64,000 nt of DNA from Dysgonomonas hofstadii (GTDB lineage: Bacteria; Bacteroidota; Bacteroidia; Bacteroidales; Dysgonomonadaceae): NCBI RefSeq assembly GCF_014196915.1, contig NZ_JACIEP010000001.1, forward strand, positions 434,001 to 498,000. Reading direction: 5' to 3'. Made by a program: the position numbers and the translations under genes. The notes below the pieces were generated by a model. It saw nothing but the letters and a program-made list of their open reading frames with translations. It was not told the origin of the DNA and did no database searches. This document shows, piece by piece, positions 32,563 through 41,998 of the stretch (positions are counted from its first letter, which is position 1; each line of letters opens with the position of its first letter).

Positions 32563-34062
32563 ATGAAAAAAGTATTTTGTGTATTTGTTTCGTTTGCAGT
32601 CATACTTATGGCTTGCGACGGCAAAGAGGGGGAGTCAGGTCTGGTGGGATCTGAACCAACATCACCTACTGATGGATCAGCGGTAGTTATTGATTTTTCG
32701 GAATCGGGGCTACCCAGGTTGGACATCAAGAGGGGGTATGTACTCCGTCCTGCTATTGACCGCCTGAATACGCGTATAATGGATGAATTGAAAGCATTGC
32801 CGGATATGGGTATGCAGCTTGTAGCCATGCCAAAAGATCTCAATCAGTTTGATGAAAACTGGAAAACAAACCCTCGTGGCGATTATTTTCTCAGCTACCG
32901 TTCGATGGGGAATTCATATTTAGGTGGCGATGGGGAAAAGGAAGAATTCAGTAAAAATTCTGAAGGAGGAATAGATGTCAGTATTAATTCCAAATATCTT
33001 GAGCTTTGTCGTACAGCCCGTAACCTTGGGCTTCAATTGATCGTTCAATGTTCTGGTGTTCCCGTAGAGGGCAAAGAGGACGGCTCGGTCGAACACCTTT
33101 TTCCCTTAGACGACAGACGGTCATTTCACGGTAGTGCACGCTATTACCCTTTACCGGCTCCTGGTAATTACGAAGCCAATGCAAACGTGATTTTCGAATG
33201 GATGAAAAAATTGCATGATGAATTGGGCGGTGGCAATACTATCTATGCCGGAAATCAGGAACCATCCCATACTACAGGTTACTTCAATGGTACGCAAACC
33301 GATGCGGCAACTATTCAAAACTTGCAGGTATATCCCGCTATATGGAAACCTATAGCCATGAAGTTGCAAAATGGAGGGATGTTGAGTGCGGTATCACAGC
33401 TCAACGAGGTATATAGTCATTACGATCCTTCTGTTGAATCCATAGTATCAAAAGGAGTACCGATGGATTATTATTCTATCCAGAATTATAGAGCGCAGAA
33501 CAATCGAACTATTCTTACTTCTGTTAAAAACGCCCTGGAGAAATATGGGTTATCAACATCCAAGAAAGTCCTTTTCAATCGATATGATTATGGGGAAATG
33601 CCGGGATTGACAACCAATGATTTGCGGTTTGGTACTGCTCCCGGGATTATAAAGTTTCTTGAATCGGAACTTGTACTTTGCGAGTATGCCGATATGGTAT
33701 ATGGATATTGTTTTTTTACAGGTGCCCAGAGTTACGAAATGATGAATTCGACCTTTACATTTCTCAATCGGATGCCGCAAATGCGTAAAAAGATATTGAA
33801 TATTCCTGACGGTCTGAAATATATAGCATCGGCGGACGAGAATAAGGTGTCGGTTATAATCTGGAATCCCGGTGATAACGATTGTCTTTTCGACCTGGAT
33901 GCATCCGGTGCAGGTAGTGGCACTGCAGAATTATCGATACTGAAAGGTTCAGAATCAGAGATTTCCCAATATAGTCCGGCGGGATGGGATCAGACATCTA
34001 AAAAAATATCGGGGATAGACATTAAAGGTAAAGAGTTTATACTTATAACTTTACAACTTTGA
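32563..34062 (+). CDS. Putative clan GH-A-like glycoside hydrolase, lipoprotein
   Basis: This 499-residue lipoprotein (signal L-M-A-C, Cys18) starts 3 bp after the previous GH-A-like gene. It appears to have an (alpha/beta)8 core (~45-420) and a C-terminal beta-sandwich (~425-499, starting around V-S-V-I-I-W-N-P-G). The motif A-G-N-Q-E-P-S places a candidate acid/base at Glu233, with an inserted Gln relative to the usual N-E-P. A candidate nucleophile is Glu345 in D-Y-G-E-M-P-G. It might instead be a non-catalytic binding protein derived from such a fold. I cannot name a family, although agarase-like or GH39-like relatives are conceivable. Confidence 0.5.
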   Translation: MKKVFCVFVSFAVILMACDGKEGESGLVGSEPTSPTDGSAVVIDFSESGLPRLDIKRGYVLRPAIDRLNTRIMDELKALPDMGMQLVAMPKDLNQFDENWKTNPRGDYFLSYRSMGNSYLGGDGEKEEFSKNSEGGIDVSINSKYLELCRTARNLGLQLIVQCSGVPVEGKEDGSVEHLFPLDDRRSFHGSARYYPLPAPGNYEANANVIFEWMKKLHDELGGGNTIYAGNQEPSHTTGYFNGTQTDAATIQNLQVYPAIWKPIAMKLQNGGMLSAVSQLNEVYSHYDPSVESIVSKGVPMDYYSIQNYRAQNNRTILTSVKNALEKYGLSTSKKVLFNRYDYGEMPGLTTNDLRFGTAPGIIKFLESELVLCEYADMVYGYCFFTGAQSYEMMNSTFTFLNRMPQMRKKILNIPDGLKYIASADENKVSVIIWNPGDNDCLFDLDASGAGSGTAELSILKGSESEISQYSPAGWDQTSKKISGIDIKGKEFILITLQL

Positions 34063-34083
34063 TAGATTGCTGAAAAGCAAAGA

Positions 34084-34112
34084 AAAAGGACATCTCATTG
34101 AGATGTCCTTTT
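34084..34112. terminator. Bidirectional terminator between convergent genes
   Basis: Arms 34084-34095 and 34101-34112 form a perfect 12-bp stem flanked by A-rich sequence on the left and T-rich sequence on the right. It serves both the GH-A lipoprotein gene (ending 34062) and the HTCS gene on the minus strand (ending 34117). Confidence 0.9.
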
Positions 34113-34116
34113 CTTT

Positions 34117-37100
34117 TTATTTTAACTGCTTGATGAAATCAGTAGGAGTTATGTTAAACTCTTTTTTAAAGCATTTGGTGAAATAGTTTGGATCAGTCAT
34201 CCCCACAGCATAGGAAGCTTCGGAAACATTCATGCCATTTTGCAAATGAATCCTGGCTTCTTTCATCCTGATAGTCCTCATAAACTGGGTTATGGAGCAT
34301 CCGGTCAACGATTTGAGTTTTGTATGCAATAGGCTTCTACTTACCTTCATGTGATTGATGATTTCGGTAACGCCAAACTCTTCGTCTTTAATGTTAACCA
34401 TAATTAGGTCTACCAATTCTTTCATGAAAACCTCATCACGCGGACTGTTGGTGATTTGTGTGATATTCAATTTTTCGATTCGTTTGAAATATTCAATATT
34501 GCGTTTTCTGTTAGTACGTATGTTCTGAACTAATAACTCCAGATTTTGTGCATTGAAAGGTTTGGTGATATACGCGTCTGCTCCTTTCAAATATCCCTGG
34601 GTATGATCCGACTCATCTGTTTTTGCTGTCAACAAAATTACGGGGATATGGCTGGTATTCAAATCTTGTTTGATATGTTCTGTTAGTTCAAGACCATCCA
34701 CACTTGGCATCATGATGTCCGTGATGATCAGGTCAGGTAATTGTTTTTTCAATAACTTGAATGCTTCAGCACCGTCGTAAGCCCGGAGAACCTCGTAATC
34801 TTTACTGAATATTTCAACTAGATAATCATTTATTTCTTTATTGTCTTCTACAATAAGGATACTTTCTCTGGTAGTAGCACTATCTCGTTTTGCAGATATT
34901 AACTGTTCCGGAATCAGCTCAACAGTCTCTTTCATGTGTAAATTATATTTCCGGATTTCTTCGGACGTAATATTCTCCAATGACCTTTCAGAAGGACTAT
35001 ACGCCGATTCTGAAACATTTAAATTGACAATAAATTCTGATCCGTTCCCAACCTCGCTCTCGACCCTAATATGACCTTTATGCATCTGAATAAGCGATTT
35101 TGTAAGCGATAATCCTACTCCAAAACCTTTTCTATGGTCTTTTTTCTCCACCTGGAAATAGCTATCGAAAATTTTGTCCTGTGCTTCCTTCGGAATTCCC
35201 CTGCCACTGTCTTTTACTGAGATTTCAATAAAGGTTTCCGATTCTTTCTTAATTAACTTGGCACTGAGTTTTACATAATCGCCTGGCTGGGTATATTTGA
35301 AAGCATTAGATAATAGATTATACATAATACGCTCCAGTTTGGACGGCGAAAACCAAACCTCTTCGTCAGTCTCTTCGAGGCTAACGATGAAATCAATTTC
35401 CTTGTCTTTGGAAACTATATCGAAGATATGAGATAATTCGTCCAGAAAATGGATAATATTCCCTTTCCGGACATTAATCTTCATCTGGTTCATTTCTATT
35501 TTACTGAAAGTGAGCAGTTCGTCGATAAGATAATGCATTCTGTTGGCATTATGGTAGATTACTTCTAATTTTTCACGGTAATTATTTCCGATTTGCCCTT
35601 GCTCTATGAGTCGTTGGAGTGGTGATAAGATCAATGTCAATGGAGTTTTTAAATCATGGGAAACATAAGTAAAGAAATTGATCTTCGACTGGTTTAGTTT
35701 TTCCATATTAACTCTTTGTTCATGCTCTGTTTTCAGCCTCATAAGAAGAATTAATCTGGCTTTAGTATATTTATAAGCTAAAAAAATAACACAAAGGACT
35801 AATATCGCATAAATCAGATATGCCCATGGGGAAAGCCACCATGGAGGAAGCACCTGAATCGCTAATGTTTTCTGTCCTTTTTCATCCCAGTTGATACCGT
35901 CACTGCTCGCTTTGATTCTTAGAGTGTAATTGCCGGCCGGTAGATTAGAAAAACGTACCTGATGCTGATTCCCTACGATTTGCCATTCTTTGTCTATACC
36001 TTCCAGTATCATGGCATATTGTGTCTTATCTTTATATTGATAGTTAAGTCCCGAATATTCGATGCGTATAGACTGAGCCTGCTTATGGGTGAGTACTATA
36101 GCGTCACTTTCGGAAATAGAGGCAGGTAGTAGCGCATCCGGATTACTCGGGGATAAAAAATTGTTATTGCTCCATATCTCTGTCAGCGCAATATTGAAAT
36201 GAGGTTCTACCGGATGTACCTGATCGGGATAAAATGAAATCATTCCGTTTATTGTTCCAAAAAATAGTTCACCGTCAGGTGTTTTACAAACTGAGGAGTA
36301 GTTGAACTGATTGGTTGGTAAGCCATCGGCTATGGTATACCTGTTGATCAGGCCGCTTTTTGTTTGGATATTGCATAAGCCATTATCTGTCCCTATCCAG
36401 ATAGAGTTTTGATTATCTTCTATAATACCCTTTATAGCATTAGACCCTAATTCCGTTTTAGAATAGCTCTTTAGCTTTTCACCATTCTTATTCAATACAA
36501 ACAGCCCATCATTATTGGTTCCCATCCAAATATTTTCCTTTGAATCTATATAAAGATAGGTTACATATAATTTATTGGATGAAAATTGCGGAAGAGGTGT
36601 CTCTTTTTCTGTTTGTTTATTTATTTGATGAACACCATTAACCCGATTTCCGGTCCATATAATGCTATCATTTAGATTGAGCATACAGAAAACAGGGAAA
36701 GATGATATTTTTTTTAACTGAAATCCACCATGTTGCCTTGTCAGGGTAAATAATCCGGTAGGGCCTCCATACCATATTTTACCTGTTTCGTCTTCAATAA
36801 CACAAAATCCGGATGAGTTTTCGCCGGCTCCACTATTGAACGAGAGTGTTTTATTCTCTTTAGGCATGTAATATTTCATTCCTCTAAGAAATAAACCAAT
36901 CCATAGGTTTTGATGACTATCAATTAACAAAGAATGGATGTTTCGGTTTTTTATATCCATTTGCTTTTGGATTTGCTCCGATCGTGTGATCTCCCGATGG
37001 GCATTCAAATAATTTAGTCCTCCATCCTCGGTAGCGACGTAGAGGCCATTGTTTGGTGCATTGATAATTTGACGTACAGCTTTGCCGCTAATATGATTAA

Positions 37101-38133
37101 GTGAATTGCCATAAGGATAAATCCGGAATTGATCCGAATTATATATAAAATAATTTACTCCTCCAAAATAGGTTCCCACCCACATATTATGATTCGAATC
37201 TTTGAAAAGGCTATAAATCGGAGAGTCGTTCAGATTACTTAAATCGCTTTCAGATTGCTTATAATTTGCAATTAGCCGGAAAGTTTGGTCATAAACAAAA
37301 ATACCATTCTCGGAGCCTACCCAAATATTATTTAAACAATCAGTCGTTACACATCTGAATTGTCTGATTTCTTCAATTGAAGTAAGAGTATATAATGAAT
37401 TATTATTGATATTATAGACAAATACTTCCTGAGAAGTAGTGAATAACAACTGGTTATTAGGCAGAAGAGCCAGATTGATACATGTGCTGAGAAAAGGTTT
37501 TATAATTGAAGATAAAGGTTCAAATTGTTCTTTCTTAAGATTATAGCGTTTTAATTCTTTATTCGTATTGATCCATAAAATGCCATTTGAGTCTTCTATC
37601 AATCCCCGTATATTTTCACCTTTACTATCACATAATAAAAACGGAATGAAACGATCGTTTTTTTCGTCATATTGAAAAATACCATTGCTGCATCCGGCCA
37701 GGAATTTATTATTAGAAGTATTTAGAAGGAGAACATTATTCTTATTATTACCTTCAATATGGTAGCGTGTAAATTGTTCATTTTGGGTGTTGTATTTACA
37801 GACTCCTTGTTCGGTGGAAATCCAGAGAGTATTTCTGTAAGAATCATTATATAATCTGGTAATAAAATCGTGGCTAATAGAGGTAGAATCATTCTCTTCA
37901 TGTACATATTTCGTGATGTTATACCCATCATACCTGCACAGGCCATTCCTGGTGCCAAACCACATAAACCCTTTACAATCCTGAGATATGGCGTTTACAG
38001 TGCTATGTGCAAGCCCTTCTGTAATGCTTAGTTGTTTAAATCGGATGTTACTATATTGAATTTTCCCTTCAATGAAGACAGGACAGAGTAGAGAAAAAAG
38101 GCATAAGATTACTGATATATATTTTTTGTGCAT
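34117..38133 (-). CDS. Hybrid two-component system sensor/regulator (HTCS), PUL 2
   Basis: This one-protein signalling system senses glycan fragments in the periplasm and activates PUL genes. The 1338-residue protein has a signal sequence (~1-24), about 14 Reg_prop-type propeller repeats (with I-W-I-G-T/W-F-G-T-like motifs), a Y_Y_Y domain before the membrane, and one TM segment (~770-788). It continues with HisKA (S-H-D-L-K-T-P, phospho-His826), HATPase (G-R-G-I-P and G-F-G-V-G-L-S), a receiver domain (I-T-D-I-M-M-P, phospho-Asp1139) and a C-terminal AraC-type HTH ending in the P-x-D-F-I-K motif. It is encoded opposite to the rest of PUL 2, splitting it in two, and is divergent from the GH51 gene. 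Confidence 0.95.
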   Translation of the reverse strand: MHKKYISVILCLFSLLCPVFIEGKIQYSNIRFKQLSITEGLAHSTVNAISQDCKGFMWFGTRNGLCRYDGYNITKYVHEENDSTSISHDFITRLYNDSYRNTLWISTEQGVCKYNTQNEQFTRYHIEGNNKNNVLLLNTSNNKFLAGCSNGIFQYDEKNDRFIPFLLCDSKGENIRGLIEDSNGILWINTNKELKRYNLKKEQFEPLSSIIKPFLSTCINLALLPNNQLLFTTSQEVFVYNINNNSLYTLTSIEEIRQFRCVTTDCLNNIWVGSENGIFVYDQTFRLIANYKQSESDLSNLNDSPIYSLFKDSNHNMWVGTYFGGVNYFIYNSDQFRIYPYGNSLNHISGKAVRQIINAPNNGLYVATEDGGLNYLNAHREITRSEQIQKQMDIKNRNIHSLLIDSHQNLWIGLFLRGMKYYMPKENKTLSFNSGAGENSSGFCVIEDETGKIWYGGPTGLFTLTRQHGGFQLKKISSFPVFCMLNLNDSIIWTGNRVNGVHQINKQTEKETPLPQFSSNKLYVTYLYIDSKENIWMGTNNDGLFVLNKNGEKLKSYSKTELGSNAIKGIIEDNQNSIWIGTDNGLCNIQTKSGLINRYTIADGLPTNQFNYSSVCKTPDGELFFGTINGMISFYPDQVHPVEPHFNIALTEIWSNNNFLSPSNPDALLPASISESDAIVLTHKQAQSIRIEYSGLNYQYKDKTQYAMILEGIDKEWQIVGNQHQVRFSNLPAGNYTLRIKASSDGINWDEKGQKTLAIQVLPPWWLSPWAYLIYAILVLCVIFLAYKYTKARLILLMRLKTEHEQRVNMEKLNQSKINFFTYVSHDLKTPLTLILSPLQRLIEQGQIGNNYREKLEVIYHNANRMHYLIDELLTFSKIEMNQMKINVRKGNIIHFLDELSHIFDIVSKDKEIDFIVSLEETDEEVWFSPSKLERIMYNLLSNAFKYTQPGDYVKLSAKLIKKESETFIEISVKDSGRGIPKEAQDKIFDSYFQVEKKDHRKGFGVGLSLTKSLIQMHKGHIRVESEVGNGSEFIVNLNVSESAYSPSERSLENITSEEIRKYNLHMKETVELIPEQLISAKRDSATTRESILIVEDNKEINDYLVEIFSKDYEVLRAYDGAEAFKLLKKQLPDLIITDIMMPSVDGLELTEHIKQDLNTSHIPVILLTAKTDESDHTQGYLKGADAYITKPFNAQNLELLVQNIRTNRKRNIEYFKRIEKLNITQITNSPRDEVFMKELVDLIMVNIKDEEFGVTEIINHMKVSRSLLHTKLKSLTGCSITQFMRTIRMKEARIHLQNGMNVSEASYAVGMTDPNYFTKCFKKEFNITPTDFIKQLK

Positions 38134-38206
38134 GATATTTTCCGTGTATAATTGTATTCCTCTTTTAATAATCGAAGATAAGATTTTTTAGCAGGGTATT
38201 ATAGTA

Positions 38207-38214
38207 CAAATGTA
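38207..38214 (-). promoter_or_regulatory. Candidate -7 box for the HTCS gene
   Basis: On the minus strand this reads tacatttg, matching TAnnTTTG, about 74 bp before the HTCS ATG. No TTG is seen at the -33 distance. Confidence 0.4.
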
Positions 38215-38319
38215 TATTCTATTAGTAATTATGTGCATGAATGTGATTTTATGAACCTGTTAAATACATGATTGCTAACATTGAAGCAGAATTTACGAAT
38301 ACCGACAGATTGAAAACCT

Positions 38320-38327
38320 TAAATTTG
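38320..38327 (+). promoter_or_regulatory. Candidate -7 box for the GH51 operon
   Basis: The sequence taaatttg matches TAnnTTTG and lies 25 bp before the ATG at 38352. If used, transcription starts near 38334, which excludes the longer reading frame from 38268 and supports the chosen start. No TTG at -33, so an activator would be required. Confidence 0.45.
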
Positions 38328-38351
38328 TATTATAAATCAAAAGATAAAACT

Positions 38352-40394
38352 ATGAAAACAGGTTTATGTGGAATAATATTATGTTGCCTGTGTTATTTTG
38401 TTTCAGCGCAGCCATTAACAGGGCAAATAAATAATACTTATGACGGTGTTCTGCGTATCGACAAACAAAAAACAACCAAAGTGAGTCCCGTAAAATACGG
38501 ATTTCATTACGAAGAAATCGGGATGATGGGAGAAGGTGCCTTGCACGCAGAGTTAATCAGAAACCGTTCATTCGAAGAAGCAACTCCTCCCGCTGATTTG
38601 GCTGTTAAAAATGAACTGTATCAGGATGTGCCCAATCCGCGGGGAAAAAATAAAGAGGTATTCCATGTAGATCCTCTTATCGGATGGACAGCATACCCCT
38701 TGTCTTATTCCCCTGTTTTTATCAGTCGTACCGCCGAAAATCCATTGAATAAAGATACTAAATATTCCATGTTAGTCAATGTGACCGCCGATATTGTGAG
38801 CAATCCAGAAGCGATGATCCTGAATCGGGGATATTATGGGATGAATCTGAAAAAGGATTTATATTATAATCTTTCTCTGTATGTAAAAAGCCTGAATTAT
38901 AGTGCTTCTTTACAAATAATGCTGGTAGACGAACAGGGGAAACCGGTCAGCGCACCCATTGTTTTGGATGCGAAGGATAAAGAGTGGGTGAAAATGAGTG
39001 GAACATTGAAGCCGGATCGGAATGTGAAACGGGGTATGCTGGCTATTAGACCTTTGGCTGTCGGGAAGTTTCAACTGGATGTTGTCTCTTTGTTCCCTTC
39101 TGATACTTGGGATAGCGGGAGATCTATTTTCCGTGCTGATATTGTACAAAACCTGAAGGAGTATGCTCCTGATTTTATTCGCTTTCCCGGAGGATGCATC
39201 GTACATGGAGTCAATGAGGCTACAATGTATCACTGGAAAAAGACAATAGGGCCAACTGAAAACCGGCCAGGTCAATGGAGTAAATGGGCGCCTTATTACC
39301 GGACAGACGGAATCGGCTATCATGAGTTTTACGAACTGTGCGAATATGTGGGAGCTGATGCAATGTATGTAACTCCTACCGGAATGGTTTGTACTGGTTG
39401 GGTTCGAGAAAAGTCTTTCTGGAATTTTATACAACCGGAAGTCAATTTAGATGCTTATATTCAGGATGCTTTGGATGCGATTGAATATGCAATTGGTCCT
39501 GTAACATCTAAATGGGGTGCCTTACGTGCTCAGAATGGGCATCCTAAGGCCTTCCCACTGAAGTACATCGAAATAGGAAATGAGGATTTCGGCCCTGTTT
39601 ATTGGGAGCGTTATGAGAAAATTTATCAGGCATTGCATAAACAGTATCCCGACTTGATTTATATAGCCAACAGCATCATAGGTAAAGAGAATACTGATAA
39701 GCGTATTGATATTGCCAAATTTGTAAATCCTAAAAACGTGAAAGTATTCGACGAACATCATTATCAGCCGGTTGAATGGGCGTGTAAACAGCATTATCGC
39801 TTCGATGAATATGAACGGGGTGTGGCTGATTTATTTATCGGGGAATTAGGTATTGACGGAAAATATCCTTCTAACTTGTTAGCCAGCGGTGCGGTGCGGA
39901 TGTCGCTGGAACGCAATGGAGATATGAACCCTTTATTGGCAGAACGGCCTGTAATGCGTCATTGGGATTTCATGGAGCATCGTAATATGCAGCCGATGTT
40001 GATAAATGGTGTGGATTGCAGTATAAAGACACCTTTTTATTACCTGTCGAAAATGTTTAGAGATAACACCTTTGATGTTTGTTTGGATGCAAGTATTCAG
40101 GGAATGAGAGGATTGCAGGACGTATTTGTTACTTTAGGCTATGACAGTAAGAGCAGGGAATATATATTGAAATTGGTGAATTTAAAGAAAAAAGAAGTTA
40201 AGCTGCGGACGGAAATGAAAGGATTCGGGAAAAGCATGCAAGCACAAAAAAACATATTGAGTTTAGAGACAGACAAAAACAATACACCGGAAACACCGGA
40301 TGTGGTAAGGCCTGTTCAATCAACTGTCTCTCTGAACTTGAACCAAGATATTACAATAGAAGCTTCTTCGATGGTGGTATACCGTTTTAAATAA
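38352..40394 (+). CDS. GH51 alpha-L-arabinofuranosidase, exported
   Basis: This enzyme releases terminal alpha-L-arabinofuranose. The start at 38352 gives a signal peptide (ending V-S-A-Q); an upstream in-frame codon at 38268 would add 28 residues without signal character. The mature part shows the GH51 pattern: an N-terminal H-Y-E-E-I-G and A-E-L-I-R-N-R-S-F-E region, a carbohydrate-binding-like insert (~110-250), then the barrel with F-I-R-F-P-G-G-C-I. The acid/base Glu411 lies in E-I-G-N-E-D and the nucleophile Glu498 in F-I-G-E-L-G. A C-terminal beta-sandwich follows. At 680 residues it has the longer form common in Bacteroidales. It heads the second half of PUL 2, 8 bp before a sulfatase gene. 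Confidence 0.92.
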   Translation: MKTGLCGIILCCLCYFVSAQPLTGQINNTYDGVLRIDKQKTTKVSPVKYGFHYEEIGMMGEGALHAELIRNRSFEEATPPADLAVKNELYQDVPNPRGKNKEVFHVDPLIGWTAYPLSYSPVFISRTAENPLNKDTKYSMLVNVTADIVSNPEAMILNRGYYGMNLKKDLYYNLSLYVKSLNYSASLQIMLVDEQGKPVSAPIVLDAKDKEWVKMSGTLKPDRNVKRGMLAIRPLAVGKFQLDVVSLFPSDTWDSGRSIFRADIVQNLKEYAPDFIRFPGGCIVHGVNEATMYHWKKTIGPTENRPGQWSKWAPYYRTDGIGYHEFYELCEYVGADAMYVTPTGMVCTGWVREKSFWNFIQPEVNLDAYIQDALDAIEYAIGPVTSKWGALRAQNGHPKAFPLKYIEIGNEDFGPVYWERYEKIYQALHKQYPDLIYIANSIIGKENTDKRIDIAKFVNPKNVKVFDEHHYQPVEWACKQHYRFDEYERGVADLFIGELGIDGKYPSNLLASGAVRMSLERNGDMNPLLAERPVMRHWDFMEHRNMQPMLINGVDCSIKTPFYYLSKMFRDNTFDVCLDASIQGMRGLQDVFVTLGYDSKSREYILKLVNLKKKEVKLRTEMKGFGKSMQAQKNILSLETDKNNTPETPDVVRPVQSTVSLNLNQDITIEASSMVVYRFK

Positions 40395-40402
40395 ATACAG
40401 AT

Positions 40403-41956
40403 ATGAAAAATACGGCTTTAAGTATTACAGGATTAGCGCTACAGGGTTTGTGTATACCATTGGCGGCACAAACTGAAAAACCGAATATTGTAGTAATTAT
40501 GACTGATCAGCAGCGCGCTGATTTGTGTGGCAGGGAAGGTTTTCCTTTGGAAGTAACGCCTTTTGTAGATCGATTAGCTAAAGAAGGAGTATGGTTCGAT
40601 AAAGCTTATACGGTAGCCCCGGCCAGTTCTCCGGCTCGTTGTTCCATGCTCACCGGGCGTTTCCCTTCGGCTACTCATGTACGCACAAATCATAATGTCC
40701 CCGATGTCTACTTCGAGAAGGATTTAGCGGGTGTTCTAAAAGAAAATGGATATAAAACAGCCCTTGTTGGTAAAAATCATTCTTATCTGAAACCTGGAAA
40801 CTTGGATTTCTGGTCTGAATATGGTCATTGGGGAAAGAATAAAAAGATAACTCCTGCAGATAAAGAAACTGCCCGCTTTCTCAATCAGGAAGCTAGAGGG
40901 CAATGGCTGGAGCCTTCTCCGATACCTTTAGAAGAACAATTGCCAACAAAAATTGTAGATGAAACATTAGCATGGATCGAAACTCAGAAAGACAATCCAT
41001 TCTTCGTGTGGGTATCTTTTCCGGAGCCTCATAACCCCTATCAGGTTTGCGAGCCTTATTATTCCATGTTTTCACCGGATAAACTGCCTGTTCTGAAAAC
41101 ATCCCGTAAAGACTTGGATAAAAAAGGGGAAAAATACCGTATTCTGGCAGAGCTGGAAGATGCTTCCTGCCCCAATCTCGAGAAAGACTTACCCAGAATT
41201 CGTGCTAACTACATTGGAATGGTTCGTCTGATAGACGATCAGGTAAAAAGATTGGTTGAATCATTGAAAGCAAATGGACAATTTGAAAATACTGTATTTG
41301 TAATCTTGTCGGATCATGGTGACTATTGGGGAGAGTACGGGCTGATCCGTAAAGGAGCCGGACTTTCAGAAAGCCTGAGTCGTATTCCAATGGTGTGGAC
41401 GGGTTATCAGATAAAAAATCAGTCTGCTCCCTTGGATAGCCATGTATCGATTGCAGACATTTTACCTACATTCTGTTCTGCTATTGGTGCTGAAATTCCG
41501 GCGGGAGTTCAGGGGCGAAGCTTATGGCCTATGCTGACAGGAAAAGCATATCCTAAAGATGAATTTTCCAGTATTGTTGTGCAACAGGGTTTTGGCGGAG
41601 CGAATGTCGGGTTGGATTCATCCCTGACCTTCGAACAGGAAGGCGCATTGACTCCGGGGAAAATAGCACATTTTGATGAATTGAACACATGGACTCAAAG
41701 CGGTACATCGCGGATGATAAGAAAAGACGATTGGAAACTGGTTATGGATAACTATGGTAACGGAGAACTGTATAACCTGAAAAAAGATCCGGCGGAAATA
41801 AATAATTTATTCGGTATAAAAGAATATAACGCTGTTCAGACAGAGCTTCTGGCAAAAATGCTGACATGGGAATTACGTCTGCAAGATCCATTGCCACTTC
41901 CACGGAAGCGTTATCATTTCAAGCAAAACCCATATAACTATCTACATACAGAATAA
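40403..41956 (+). CDS. Sulfatase (S1 family, serine-type), exported
   Basis: This 517-residue sulfatase has a signal peptide ending P-L-A-A-Q. Metal-binding residues lie in I-V-V-I-M-T-D-Q-Q-R-A-D. The signature is S-S-P-A-R (Ser75-Arg79) followed by S-M-L-T-G, so Ser75 is the formylglycine precursor. V-G-K-N-H replaces the G-K-W-H seen in the other three sulfatases, and P-E-P-H-N-P and L-S-D-H-G-D-Y complete the active site. The D-Q-Q/S-D-H-G-D pattern marks a different S1 subgroup from its neighbours, so a different sulfate position or sugar is likely. It lies between the GH51 and GH43-like genes. Confidence 0.93.
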   Translation: MKNTALSITGLALQGLCIPLAAQTEKPNIVVIMTDQQRADLCGREGFPLEVTPFVDRLAKEGVWFDKAYTVAPASSPARCSMLTGRFPSATHVRTNHNVPDVYFEKDLAGVLKENGYKTALVGKNHSYLKPGNLDFWSEYGHWGKNKKITPADKETARFLNQEARGQWLEPSPIPLEEQLPTKIVDETLAWIETQKDNPFFVWVSFPEPHNPYQVCEPYYSMFSPDKLPVLKTSRKDLDKKGEKYRILAELEDASCPNLEKDLPRIRANYIGMVRLIDDQVKRLVESLKANGQFENTVFVILSDHGDYWGEYGLIRKGAGLSESLSRIPMVWTGYQIKNQSAPLDSHVSIADILPTFCSAIGAEIPAGVQGRSLWPMLTGKAYPKDEFSSIVVQQGFGGANVGLDSSLTFEQEGALTPGKIAHFDELNTWTQSGTSRMIRKDDWKLVMDNYGNGELYNLKKDPAEINNLFGIKEYNAVQTELLAKMLTWELRLQDPLPLPRKRYHFKQNPYNYLHTE

Positions 41957-41998
41957 TAGTAAACCAAAAGAATATACAGATATTAAATACTATAACAT

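Noticed and set aside
38268-38351. Upstream start for the GH51 gene
   Set aside because: The extra 28 residues are polar and precede a perfect signal peptide; a -7-like box lies downstream of this codon.
38910-39434. 174-codon minus-strand ORF
   Set aside because: It is antisense to the conserved GH51 coding region and has no signal or domain pattern.
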